This document shows, piece after piece, positions 13,669 through 22,125 of a DNA stretch of 29,337 nt; position 1 is the first letter of the stretch, and the number at the start of each line of letters is the position of its first letter. The translations under genes and the position numbers were made by a program. The notes beneath the pieces are model-generated. The model saw nothing but the letters and a program-made list of their open reading frames with translations, was not told where the DNA came from and did no database searches. The DNA lies in assembly GCA_003447295.1 (NCBI GenBank), contig DLZQ01000091.1, positions 14,796-44,132 on the forward strand, in the 5' to 3' direction. Source of the DNA: Lachnospiraceae bacterium. GTDB taxonomy: Bacteria > Bacillota > Clostridia > Lachnospirales > Lachnospiraceae.

Positions 13669-16600
13669 ATGACAAAGAAAAAGCGCCGCAGGCTGTGCAT
13701 TGCTGCTATGCTGGCACTGGGGATCGTACTGTTACTTCCCGTACGGACGGTACAGGCTTATGAGAAGAAGACCATTTATAACAGCCCTTACGTGTCCTTC
13801 AGTCCGGACGGGAAAGCATGGACTACCTGTGCCGGAGAGAAAGGATATCGTTGGTATGAAGAAAATACGGTCGTATTTACGGGAATAAAATCTTCTCTGA
13901 GAAAGCCCGTTGCGGGAGAACATTATTACAGTGTCAGCCGCATGGGAGAAGTACCGATCGGAGCCTGGAAGGTCTGCTGGCGGAGGGCACAGTGTATTCA
14001 TAATGCCTATGGGAGAAAACAGGGCTGGCATGGTCTGCGATTTGGTACAGCAAAATGTCAGGGATACTATAATTCCGGCTGGAAACCGGTCTGTGCGGAT
14101 TGTGGGGAATGGATAGAATCGTGGAACATCTATATGAGCAGAGATGCGGCAGCGACAATCCACTACATGGAGCTTGGCAATGAGGAGACACCGGAGACCT
14201 ATTATTATCTGTGTCCGTATTGTACCAACCTGGAGCAGGGAGTGACATTCCCGGCACACCGATGCAAGAAGATTTCTCCCAATCAGTATAAGGTAATATA
14301 TGATGCAAATGCAGATCCCGGATCCTGTGTAGGATTTATGGGGGAAAGCTATCATATGTATGATAACGCGGAAGTTTACGAAGGTGGCGAAGTGACTCCG
14401 GTCACCCATCTGACGAAGAACAATTATACCCGTATCGGCTATCTGTTTACCGGGTGGAATACCGCACCGGACGGAAGCGGCGATTCCTACGCGGATGAGG
14501 CCGAGATATGTAATCTTGCCACAGCGGATCACCGGGACAGGACGACCTGGACCGACAGAGACAACGGATCGGTCACACTGTACGCCCAATGGACTCCATG
14601 TGAGAGTACACTGTGTATCGATGCCGGCGGCGGTAAATATCTGGGTAAAAACATTTTGGAGATTACGGATGTATACGGTAAAAAATACCGCCTGCATACG
14701 GAAGGGATTCAGCCGCCGGCCGGATCTACACTGACTTTTGAGACAAACGGTGGAACGGCAGTACCTTCCATCCGGGGAACACAGCATTTTGAAGAATGGA
14801 CGCGTGTGCTTCCCTTCCTGGGAGAACTGGAGGGAAATGTCTATACCTACTGTGCCACGGAAGGAAATAGGGATACTGTAAAGGCGCTGTACCGGAGGGA
14901 TTGCGTGACTCTGCCGGGGACAGTCAGAGAAGGCTGGTCTTTCGGAGGCTGGTATTATGATAAAGCATTTACATTGCCGGCGGGGGCGGCAGGGGAAGAG
15001 ATTATTCCTTCCGCTGACAGCACACTGTATGCCCAGTGGGTCGATCTGAAGCTAGAGTCTGCAGACAATTATAAGGCAAATGGTGGGAAGGGTGCAGTGG
15101 ATCTTAGCTGGTCACAGACGGATCAGAAGAACAAGACCTATCTGCTGTTCCAAAAGAAGGAGAACGGCACTTGGACCCGCATCAATTCCGCCGAGGATAT
15201 CAGCAGCATGACACGGGTCGCGATAACAGAGAATTACAGCGGCAGTGCCGAAGAATATACCATCCCTTACACGGGGCTGTATACGCTTACAGCAGAGGGG
15301 GCCCAGGGACAGGATTTTGAATCCTGCACAGGAGGATACGGTGGGCGCGTGTCCGGAACCTTCTGGCTGCAAAAGGGAGAGAAGATCACATGTTTCCCGG
15401 GAGGACAGGATGGCGGTAACGGCGGAGGAACTGCTTCTGCTTACGGCAATGGAGGTGGCATGACATCTGTGACATCAGACCGCAAGGGAATCCTGCTCAT
15501 TGCCGGTGGCGGCGGAGGCGCTTCCCCGGCGGGAGACGGAAAAAGCGGTGGCAGTGCGGAGAGCGTGCGGGAAGAAAGCAGCGGTGAGGACGGAATGGCG
15601 GGTGGTGGTGCCGGATACCGGGGAGGAAGTGCTGGAGAGAAGATTGTACACTCCCATACGAATCAATGTTACAGGGAGGCAGCCTATACCCCGGCACTTG
15701 GCAGCTGGGAGCACTATGTGACCGGCCATGATGATTATTGTGAGACTTACACTGCCACCAGGGCTTACAGCCATACCAGGGACGACGATCCTTATCATAT
15801 TATCCGTGCAGGCTGGTCCCGGTATTACTGGGATGAGGGGAATCGGTGGAATACGAGAGGATACCCGGGAATCAACACTAACGGTAATACGAAATTAAAT
15901 ATTTCGGTCTATGCGGACAGCTGGGGATCCTCCTGTAATTTTTCTCTGAATAAGTCACAATATACGATTTTGAACCAGGACGGAAAAGTAATCCTGTCAG
16001 GGAGCTTTCGGGATGCGGTTTATTCCATGAGCGGGTCTTCCAGCTCTGCATGGGAGAATCCGGACGGTTCCTGGGGCGGTGCACCGGGCGGCAGTAAGTT
16101 CGCCGGTACCTTTCATTTTACCCTGCCGGAGGGGACGACGAAGATCTTCGTAGACCTGAAGTTTTCCCATGACTGTTCGGATGCATGGCTCACTTCGGAG
16201 ATCACGGGCTTAAGCTTTTCCGGCGGCAGAATGCTGACCTGCGGTTATACGGAGGGACAGGTACTTTCCTCGAAACCGGCTTACGGAGGAAGTAATTATG
16301 TGAATATGGCGTATGCCCGGATGTACAAAAGCGAAAGCGGCGTACACCGGGGAGACGGAAGCATACAGATACAGTCCGAGGCAATAGGTTATCAGGAAGA
16401 GTGCCATATGGAGGGGGTTGTGGCAACAGACCTGGCAGCACCGGATCGGATCCCTGCGGAAATGACCATGGAAGCACTGGATCATAAGCGGGTACAGATT
16501 ACCTGGCAGCAGCCAAGTGATAACGGAACCCGGTATTATCATAAGGCGGAGTCCTATCTGACCGGGAGTACTAAAAGACTTTGTACTTCTAATATTACCG

Positions 16601-17985
16601 GGAATCTGTTGGTCAGCGGCATTGCAGGTTACTATTTCACAATAGACGACGCGGCAGATACAAAGGTGGGAGCGCAGAATGCAAAATACACCGAAAAAAC
16701 GGTTGCTGAGTTGACTGCAAACGGAAAAACACAGTATTTTCATGTGGCAGCTGTGGACGTGGCAGGCAATGTAGGACCTACGACACATTTTAGTATGAAA
16801 GATACCGATGTAAAGTGGAAGATTTATACCGGACCGTTGGAAATAGAGAGCGGAGACAACGTGTATCCTGCGCCGGAGGCAAAAAGCTGGTATGTCCGAG
16901 CGGACGGTAAGACCCCGTTCACTTTAAGAAATAATGCTTCTCTGGACGGGGATGCCTGTGAGGAATATCAGCCCAATGAAAATATCTATGAGACCCGAAG
17001 CGAAGACGGCACCGTAGCACGCAATATCATCCATACGCCTTCCGGAGAAATCCGTAAGGGCAATATCCGTACCGATGCTTCCGGACTGTCCTATACCACA
17101 GAAGGAGTGGCAGTACTGCAGCAATATCCGTATTCCTATACGGTAAGATCGAATCTGTGCAGGGAGCTTACCGGTGTGCAGAAATTCACGATCGACGCGG
17201 CTTATTCCGGACAGAGAATCCAGGCGATTCCCATTGCGGAGGCAGATGCGGGAGATACAAAAGTATATTCGACACATGCACTGGATGAAAAAAATAAGAT
17301 CACGCTGATTGCAGATGGAGAGGCTCCGACAATCTACGGACTGGATCTGTTAGAAGACCGTGAACTGATCGACCGCAGGGAGGGAGAGGTCACCGTTACC
17401 GTGACAGCCTCCGACGCGGTCAGCGGCGTAAAAGAATTCTACGTCAGAATACAGAATACCGATAATACGGTAGCGAAGACCTTTGTACCGGATGACACCG
17501 GAAGTATCCGGATCGTGATCACGGAGGATGACGCAATGTTCAGCGGGGATTTTACGGTAATGGCATATGCGGCAGATTATGTGGGAAATGAGACGGAGAT
17601 AACCAAAGGGACAACGGAATTCGGTCTGGAAGCGGATGTTATGAGAATACGGGAACCACAGGGGACGACATTTCGCTGCGGCGAGAGCGGTATACTGACA
17701 TTTACGGTATGGGGATATGCGGATCTGGTGGAGGTGATCTTCCCGGAAGAGATGACGAGACAGAATCCGGAACTGAACAGGGTCTATGATTATAGGGATC
17801 AGCCGGGGTATCGAATCACGGAAAGTATACAGTTCATGGTGCCTCTGTATACACCGGAGAATGAACAGCTGCCGATCACTGTGCGGGCTTATAAAGGGGA
17901 TAAGAAACTGGAAGATCATCCCCAGATCAGTGTCATCGGTGTGAAAGGAAGTGTATTAGAGGATCTGCGGACGAGACTGCGGTAA
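13669..17985 (+). CDS. Giant secreted multidomain surface protein of the pilus operon
   Basis: This encodes 1438 residues. A Sec signal peptide MTKKKRRRLC...VQA ends near residue 30. Next comes a Cys-rich region with CADC (142-145), CPYC (182-185) and HRC (about 200), resembling a zinc ribbon or disulfide module. Two Listeria-Bacteroides (InlB B) repeats follow, about 209-310 and 355-456, with IGYLFTGWNT/YAQW and EGWSFGGWYY/YAQW. A glycine-rich domain (about 545-660, AGGGGG and similar) is followed by a less familiar region with HSHTNQCYR. A fibronectin III-like part (about 925-1040) contains VQITWQQPSDNG, and Ig-like repeats (about 1215-1400) contain ASDAVSGVKEFYV and YAADYVGNET. There is no LPXTG motif, C-terminal helix or obvious repeat anchor. 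It sits between cpaB and the prepilin peptidase, so a pilus-linked adhesin is the best inference. Confidence 0.88.
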   Translation: MTKKKRRRLCIAAMLALGIVLLLPVRTVQAYEKKTIYNSPYVSFSPDGKAWTTCAGEKGYRWYEENTVVFTGIKSSLRKPVAGEHYYSVSRMGEVPIGAWKVCWRRAQCIHNAYGRKQGWHGLRFGTAKCQGYYNSGWKPVCADCGEWIESWNIYMSRDAAATIHYMELGNEETPETYYYLCPYCTNLEQGVTFPAHRCKKISPNQYKVIYDANADPGSCVGFMGESYHMYDNAEVYEGGEVTPVTHLTKNNYTRIGYLFTGWNTAPDGSGDSYADEAEICNLATADHRDRTTWTDRDNGSVTLYAQWTPCESTLCIDAGGGKYLGKNILEITDVYGKKYRLHTEGIQPPAGSTLTFETNGGTAVPSIRGTQHFEEWTRVLPFLGELEGNVYTYCATEGNRDTVKALYRRDCVTLPGTVREGWSFGGWYYDKAFTLPAGAAGEEIIPSADSTLYAQWVDLKLESADNYKANGGKGAVDLSWSQTDQKNKTYLLFQKKENGTWTRINSAEDISSMTRVAITENYSGSAEEYTIPYTGLYTLTAEGAQGQDFESCTGGYGGRVSGTFWLQKGEKITCFPGGQDGGNGGGTASAYGNGGGMTSVTSDRKGILLIAGGGGGASPAGDGKSGGSAESVREESSGEDGMAGGGAGYRGGSAGEKIVHSHTNQCYREAAYTPALGSWEHYVTGHDDYCETYTATRAYSHTRDDDPYHIIRAGWSRYYWDEGNRWNTRGYPGINTNGNTKLNISVYADSWGSSCNFSLNKSQYTILNQDGKVILSGSFRDAVYSMSGSSSSAWENPDGSWGGAPGGSKFAGTFHFTLPEGTTKIFVDLKFSHDCSDAWLTSEITGLSFSGGRMLTCGYTEGQVLSSKPAYGGSNYVNMAYARMYKSESGVHRGDGSIQIQSEAIGYQEECHMEGVVATDLAAPDRIPAEMTMEALDHKRVQITWQQPSDNGTRYYHKAESYLTGSTKRLCTSNITGNLLVSGIAGYYFTIDDAADTKVGAQNAKYTEKTVAELTANGKTQYFHVAAVDVAGNVGPTTHFSMKDTDVKWKIYTGPLEIESGDNVYPAPEAKSWYVRADGKTPFTLRNNASLDGDACEEYQPNENIYETRSEDGTVARNIIHTPSGEIRKGNIRTDASGLSYTTEGVAVLQQYPYSYTVRSNLCRELTGVQKFTIDAAYSGQRIQAIPIAEADAGDTKVYSTHALDEKNKITLIADGEAPTIYGLDLLEDRELIDRREGEVTVTVTASDAVSGVKEFYVRIQNTDNTVAKTFVPDDTGSIRIVITEDDAMFSGDFTVMAYAADYVGNETEITKGTTEFGLEADVMRIREPQGTTFRCGESGILTFTVWGYADLVEVIFPEEMTRQNPELNRVYDYRDQPGYRITESIQFMVPLYTPENEQLPITVRAYKGDKKLEDHPQISVIGVKGSVLEDLRTRLR

Positions 17986-18023
17986 ACAGACAGGATAACA
18001 GGGGAAAACCACAGGACGGGAGC

Positions 18024-18515
18024 ATGCAGAGAGTGCGGAAGGGAGCGGGTGTGATCCGGATTATGGCATATATCATGCTGTCAGGAGGACTTCTGATGGC
18101 ATCCTGGATGGATAGGAAAGAGTGCCTAGTGTATAATTATGTATGGTGGTGGTGCCTGCCCTGGGCCTGTCTGCTGGCCCTGTCGGAAGGATGGGATATC
18201 AGAACCTGGATTACGGCAGCAGGATTTGCAGCCTTGCAGCAGCTGGTATTTGGTCATATGTACGGAAAGGCGGACTGCTATGCTTTTTCGGTGTGTGCAT
18301 TGGCGGAATGTACCGGGGATACCGGAATCCTATGGCCGTTGTGTCATATGCTGCTGGCGGTGATACTGCTTACGGTGGTGCAGCTGTTTCACGGAAATGT
18401 TACGCTAGACGGGAGACTGCGGGTTCCACAGCCGTTTATTCCTTATATTACCGTTTCTTTCTGGATGGTTACGGTGTTACGATATTTTCTGAATGCAACG
18501 TATATTTATGCATAA
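18024..18515 (+). CDS. cpaA: A24-family prepilin peptidase (CpaA/TadV-like)
   Basis: This encodes 163 residues with about five membrane helices. The two aspartates of the aspartic prepilin peptidases are present: D30 in SWMDRKECLVYN at the end of the first helix and D84 in MYGKADCYAF, matching the GxxD motif. It should cleave the leaders of the Flp-like pilin and TadE-like proteins of this operon at the inner face of the membrane. It lacks the methylase domain of PilD, as in TadV. ATG 18024 lacks a strong Shine-Dalgarno site (an in-frame ATG at 18063 is possible). It is the last gene of the operon, and no clear terminator separates it from the promoter at 18520. Confidence 0.82.
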   Translation: MQRVRKGAGVIRIMAYIMLSGGLLMASWMDRKECLVYNYVWWWCLPWACLLALSEGWDIRTWITAAGFAALQQLVFGHMYGKADCYAFSVCALAECTGDTGILWPLCHMLLAVILLTVVQLFHGNVTLDGRLRVPQPFIPYITVSFWMVTVLRYFLNATYIYA

Positions 18516-18519
18516 ACAG

Positions 18520-18548
18520 TTGCGTATTTCGGGAAAAAGTGATATAGT
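18520..18548 (+). promoter_or_regulatory. Promoter of the amino acid ABC importer
   Basis: TTGCGT (18520-18525), a 17-base spacer and TATAGT (18543-18548) are present. A small leader hairpin (GGGAG 18562-18566 with CTCCC 18572-18576, flanked by GTTTA/TAAAC) lies between it and the AGGAGG site of the first gene. Confidence 0.65.
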
Positions 18549-18602
18549 AATCAAAGTTTAGGGGAGGATGGCTCCCGTATAAACAGACAGGAGGAAAATA
18601 TT

Positions 18603-19442
18603 ATGAAAAAAGCAATCGCAATGTTACTTGCAACTGTAATGAGTACAGCAATGCTGACAGGTTGTGGTTCTGATTCCACAACAAAGGAGAGCACCCAGGC
18701 TACTGAGAGCAGTGTAGCTGAAACTGCTGCTGCAACTACCGAAGCTGCAGATACTGAGGCAGCTGATAAGACCGAGGGCGGCGTACTGGTATTCGGTACC
18801 AACGCAGAATTCCCTCCCTTTGAGTATGTAGGAGATGACGGAGAGCCTGATGGTTTTGATGTAGCTCTGATCAAGGCAGTAGGAGAGAAGCTGGGCATGG
18901 AAGTCCAGGTAGAGAACATGGAGTTCGATTCTCTGGTAAGCTCTATTGGCAACAGAATTGATGGTGCTATCGCAGGCATGACCGTTACCGACGAACGTAA
19001 GGAACAGGTGGATTTCTCTGATCCTTATTACGAGGCTGTACAGTTCGTCATCGTACCGGCAGATTCCGATATTGCAACCGCTGATGATCTGAAGAACAAG
19101 ACGATCGGCAGCCAGCTGGGTACTACCGGAATGTTCCTTTCCGAGGACATTGAAGGTGTTACCGCACAGACCTATAACAGAGCCATCGATGCTGTCAACG
19201 ATCTGGTAAACGGCAGAGTAGATGCGGTTATCATCGACAAGAACCCTGCAGAAGTATTCAACACGAAGTTCGAAGGCAAGGTTAAGATTATCGATGGTGC
19301 AGAGTTCGGTTTCGAGACCGAAGAATATGCAATTGCACTTCCTAAGGGAAGCGAACTGGTAGAGCAGGTAAATCAGGCACTGGCAGATCTGAAGGCAGAC
19401 GGTACCTTTGATGCACTGGTATCTGAGTACATCGGTGAATAA
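18603..19442 (+). CDS. Polar amino acid ABC transporter substrate-binding lipoprotein
   Basis: This encodes 279 residues. A lipoprotein signal with lipobox LTGC (C21) is followed by a Ser/Thr/Ala/Glu-rich linker (about 22-58). A family 3 solute-binding domain runs from VLVFGTNAEFPPFEYVG onward. It includes the typical DGFDVALIKAVGEKLG, AGMTVTDERKEQVDFSDPYY and the IGSQLGTTG hinge region. It captures a polar amino acid (cystine, glutamine or arginine are all possible) outside the membrane and delivers it to the permease and ATPase downstream. The codon usage (ctg, aag, gaa, ggt rich) is that of a highly expressed gene. AGGAGG lies 6-8 bases before the ATG. Confidence 0.93.
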   Translation: MKKAIAMLLATVMSTAMLTGCGSDSTTKESTQATESSVAETAAATTEAADTEAADKTEGGVLVFGTNAEFPPFEYVGDDGEPDGFDVALIKAVGEKLGMEVQVENMEFDSLVSSIGNRIDGAIAGMTVTDERKEQVDFSDPYYEAVQFVIVPADSDIATADDLKNKTIGSQLGTTGMFLSEDIEGVTAQTYNRAIDAVNDLVNGRVDAVIIDKNPAEVFNTKFEGKVKIIDGAEFGFETEEYAIALPKGSELVEQVNQALADLKADGTFDALVSEYIGE

Positions 19443-19485
19443 TATATACAAAATATGTGTAAAAAATATGCATGAAAATATATAT

Positions 19486-19524
19486 AAAAAAGAAGAGAAT
19501 GGCTTGTGCCATTCTCTTCTTTTT
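19486..19524 (+). terminator. Strong terminator/attenuator between binding protein and permease genes
   Basis: A perfect stem of about 17 bp (AAAAGAAGAGAATGGC against its complement, loop TTGT at 19504-19507) ends in a T-run. Because the permease gene follows without a clear new promoter, partial read-through would produce far more binding protein than membrane components. Confidence 0.9.
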
Positions 19525-19596
19525 GCTATATTAAGGTAGGTAATGGCAATTTTTATACATTTCATCATTTCATTTAAGAAAGGCATAGGAAATAAC

Positions 19597-20286
19597 ATGC
19601 AAAATATCTGGCAACATATTTATGCAGCCTTCATTGAAGCGGACAGATGGAAGCTTTATCTGAAAGGACTGGGAGTAACCTTAGAGGTTTCTTTTTTTGC
19701 GGCACTGCTCGGTATTCTGATCGGAACCATAGCAGCATTTTTAAAACTTTCTACGAGAAAGAACGGATCGAAGACCATAGCGTCCCGCATCGCAAGCGCT
19801 TATATTGATATTATAAGGGGAACACCTACCACAGTACAGCTACTGATCATGTGGTCCGGTATTCTGGCTACCTGTAAGAACAGTGTGCTGATCGCCAGCC
19901 TGACCTTTGGTATTAACTCCGGAGCCTATGTTGCGGAGATCGTAAGAGCAGGTATCCTGGCAGTGGACAAGGGACAGATGGAAGCCGGAAGATCCCTGGG
20001 ACTGAACAAGCTCCAGACCATGCGCTACATCATTATCCCTCAGGCGTTTAAGAGCATTCTGCCTCCTCTCGGCAATGAATTTATCGTGCTGATCAAGGAG
20101 ACTTCTATTGTAGGTTACGTAGGAATGAGTGACCTTACCCGTGTGGCAAATCAGATGACTTCCAAGCTGTTCGATGTATTTACACCGCTGCTTGGTATCG
20201 CGTTCATCTATTTCGTGCTGACCAAGGTACTGTCTATCCTGCTTGCAAAACTGGAAAGGAGGCTGCGTAAGAGTGATAATCGTTAA
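19597..20286 (+). CDS. Amino acid ABC transporter permease (HisM/GlnP type)
   Basis: This encodes 229 residues from ATG 19597, which has AGGA six bases upstream; an in-frame ATG 18 codons earlier lacks a good site. About five membrane helices are visible, with the family's cytoplasmic EAA loop [20 protein letters not shown] and the preceding [13 protein letters not shown] segment. It forms the membrane pore of the importer and couples to the ATPase through the EAA loop. Its end overlaps the ATPase gene by 14 bases, so the two are translationally coupled. Confidence 0.93.
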   Translation: MQNIWQHIYAAFIEADRWKLYLKGLGVTLEVSFFAALLGILIGTIAAFLKLSTRKNGSKTIASRIASAYIDIIRGTPTTVQLLIMWSGILATCKNSVLIASLTFGINSGAYVAEIVRAGILAVDKGQMEAGRSLGLNKLQTMRYIIIPQAFKSILPPLGNEFIVLIKETSIVGYVGMSDLTRVANQMTSKLFDVFTPLLGIAFIYFVLTKVLSILLAKLERRLRKSDNR

Positions 20287-20995
20287 AGATCTGCATAAAA
20301 GCTTTGAAGATAATCAGGTGTTAAAGGGAGTAAATTACCATATTCATCCCGGAGAGAAGATCGTAGTGGTAGGACCCTCCGGATCCGGTAAGAGTACTTT
20401 CCTGCGTTGCCTGAACCTATTGGAGAGACCTACTAGCGGTGAGATCTGGTTTGACGGACAGAACATCACGGATCCAAAGATCGACATCAACAAAATCCGT
20501 CAGCATATGGGTATGGTGTTCCAGCATTTTAACCTGTTTAATAATCTGACCATCATGAATAATATTACTCTCGCTCCGGTGAAGTTAAAACTGATGAACG
20601 AGGAAGAAGCCAAAGAAAATGCGCTGAAGCTGTTAAAGAGAGTAGGGCTGGAGGAAAAAGCGGATGCATATCCTGCCTCCTTAAGCGGCGGTCAGAAGCA
20701 GAGAATCGCCATCGTAAGATCCCTGGCAATGAACCCCAGAGTAATGCTGTTCGATGAGCCTACCTCCGCACTGGATCCTGAGATGGTAGGAGAAGTACTG
20801 GAAGTTATGAAGGAACTGGCAGAGAGCGGCATGACCATGGTGGTGGTTACCCACGAGATGGGCTTTGCCAGAGAAGTAGGTACGAAGGTGCTCTTTATGG
20901 ATGGAGGTAATATCGTGGAGGAGAATACGCCGCAGGAATTCTTTACCAATCCCCAGAGTCCGAGATTACAGGAATTTTTATCCAAAGTACTGTAG
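20273..20995 (+). CDS. Amino acid ABC transporter ATP-binding protein (GlnQ type), GTG start
   Basis: This encodes 240 residues. AAAGGAGG (20255-20262) is 10 bases before the GTG at 20273, which is preferred over a longer TTG frame. Walker [11 protein letters not shown]-loop in MVFQHFNLF, signature LSGGQKQR, Walker [14 protein letters not shown] and H-loop VVTHEM are all present. The length is typical of polar amino acid importer ATPases. It hydrolyses ATP on the cytoplasmic side to drive uptake by the permease just upstream. No additional regulatory (ACT/NIL) domain is present. Confidence 0.95.
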   Translation: MIIVKDLHKSFEDNQVLKGVNYHIHPGEKIVVVGPSGSGKSTFLRCLNLLERPTSGEIWFDGQNITDPKIDINKIRQHMGMVFQHFNLFNNLTIMNNITLAPVKLKLMNEEEAKENALKLLKRVGLEEKADAYPASLSGGQKQRIAIVRSLAMNPRVMLFDEPTSALDPEMVGEVLEVMKELAESGMTMVVVTHEMGFAREVGTKVLFMDGGNIVEENTPQEFFTNPQSPRLQEFLSKVL

Positions 20996-21036
20996 GAACA
21001 GCATCGCATGTAAAAATGCGGGAATGGAGATCCGAA

Positions 21037-22062
21037 ATGATCACAATCTCTTTATGTATGATTGTTAAAAATGAAGAACGGATTCTGGCTAGATGCCTGG
21101 ACAGTGTGAAAGACCTGGTGGATGAGATCATTATCGTGGATACGGGATCAGCGGATGCCACGAAGCGGATTGCCGCAGAATATACCGATAAGATATACGA
21201 TTTTACCTGGATCGATGATTTCAGCGCAGCAAGGAATTTCGCCTTTTCCAAGGCGTCGAAGGAATATATATATTCAGCGGATGCGGATGAGGTGCTTTCG
21301 GAGGAGAACAGGCAGAGATTCCGCCAGCTGAAAGAAACACTGCTTCCTGAAATTGAGATCGTCCAGATGAAATACGGCAATCAGCTGCACAACGGCACGG
21401 TCTATAATTTTGATGAAGAGTATCGTCCCAAATTATTCCGCAGACTGCGGAACTTTGTGTGGGAGGAGCCGATCCATGAAATGGTACGGCTTGCGCCGGT
21501 GGTCTATGACAGTGACATCGTGATCACTCACATGCCGGAGCAGAATCATGCAGGCAGAGATCTGGGCAATTTCCGAAAACAGATTGCTGCGGGGAGACAA
21601 TTATCCAGAAGACTGTACGGCATGTATGCCAGAGAACTGTTCCTGGCAGGAAGTGTGCAGGATCTTCAGGAAGCGGAAAATTACTTCCGGACGGAAGTTT
21701 CTTCCCCGGACAGAAGTGCGGACGAGATCACGGAAGGCTGTTGTGTGGCAGCAAAAGCGGCCAGACTGCGGGGCGATACCGTGGCGTTTTTCAAGCACAC
21801 TTCCAAGGTGATCGCGGGAGAAGGGTGTTCGGAGATCTGTTGTGAACTGGGTCATTTTTATGAAGAGAAGCAAGACTACGAAGAAGCAGCCATCTGGTAT
21901 TATAATGCAGCATATGAGACACAGCCGGCGTTAACGCTTAGAAGCGCAGGAGAAGAACCGTTGCAGGGACTGATCCGGTGCTATGAACAGTTAGAGGATC
22001 CTGAACAGGCGGAAAGCTATCGGAAAGAGTTAAAACAGCGACAGAATGAAAATGAGAAATAA
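21037..22062 (+). CDS. Family 2 glycosyltransferase with C-terminal TPR-like region
   Basis: This encodes 341 residues from ATG 21037 (GGAGA at 6 bases). The GT-A domain (about 1-210) begins ITISLCMIVKNEERILARCL and has IIIVDTGSADAT and a metal-binding DAD triad in YSADADEVL (D82, D84). The rest is helical, with a TPR-like CELGHFYEEKQDYEEAAIWYYNAAYE (written here in pieces: CELGHFYEEKQ, then DYEEAAIWYYNA). Bacterial proteins of this plan transfer a sugar from a nucleotide donor, in some cases to peptides or proteins (SunS-like). The acceptor is unknown. Nearby pili and flagella are possible acceptors, but nothing in the sequence proves this. It follows the importer by 41 bases and may be cotranscribed. 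Confidence 0.85.
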   Translation: MITISLCMIVKNEERILARCLDSVKDLVDEIIIVDTGSADATKRIAAEYTDKIYDFTWIDDFSAARNFAFSKASKEYIYSADADEVLSEENRQRFRQLKETLLPEIEIVQMKYGNQLHNGTVYNFDEEYRPKLFRRLRNFVWEEPIHEMVRLAPVVYDSDIVITHMPEQNHAGRDLGNFRKQIAAGRQLSRRLYGMYARELFLAGSVQDLQEAENYFRTEVSSPDRSADEITEGCCVAAKAARLRGDTVAFFKHTSKVIAGEGCSEICCELGHFYEEKQDYEEAAIWYYNAAYETQPALTLRSAGEEPLQGLIRCYEQLEDPEQAESYRKELKQRQNENEK

Positions 22063-22125
22063 CTGCCCGGCACACAGGGTAATGAAGTCATGAAAAAGTG
22101 TGCGGAATGAGGAGCAAACAACATT

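Noticed and set aside
13732..14787. Minus-strand frame of 351 codons inside the giant surface protein gene
   Set aside because: It is antisense to an established signal peptide and InlB-repeat coding region, with no own signals.
13669..17985. Sortase anchor in the giant surface protein
   Set aside because: No LPXTG-like motif, hydrophobic helix or basic tail occurs at the C-terminus, which ends in LEDLRTRLR.
18624..19598. Minus-strand frame of 324 codons opposite the solute-binding protein gene
   Set aside because: The plus strand encodes a clear family 3 binding protein with highly biased codons; the minus frame is a shadow.
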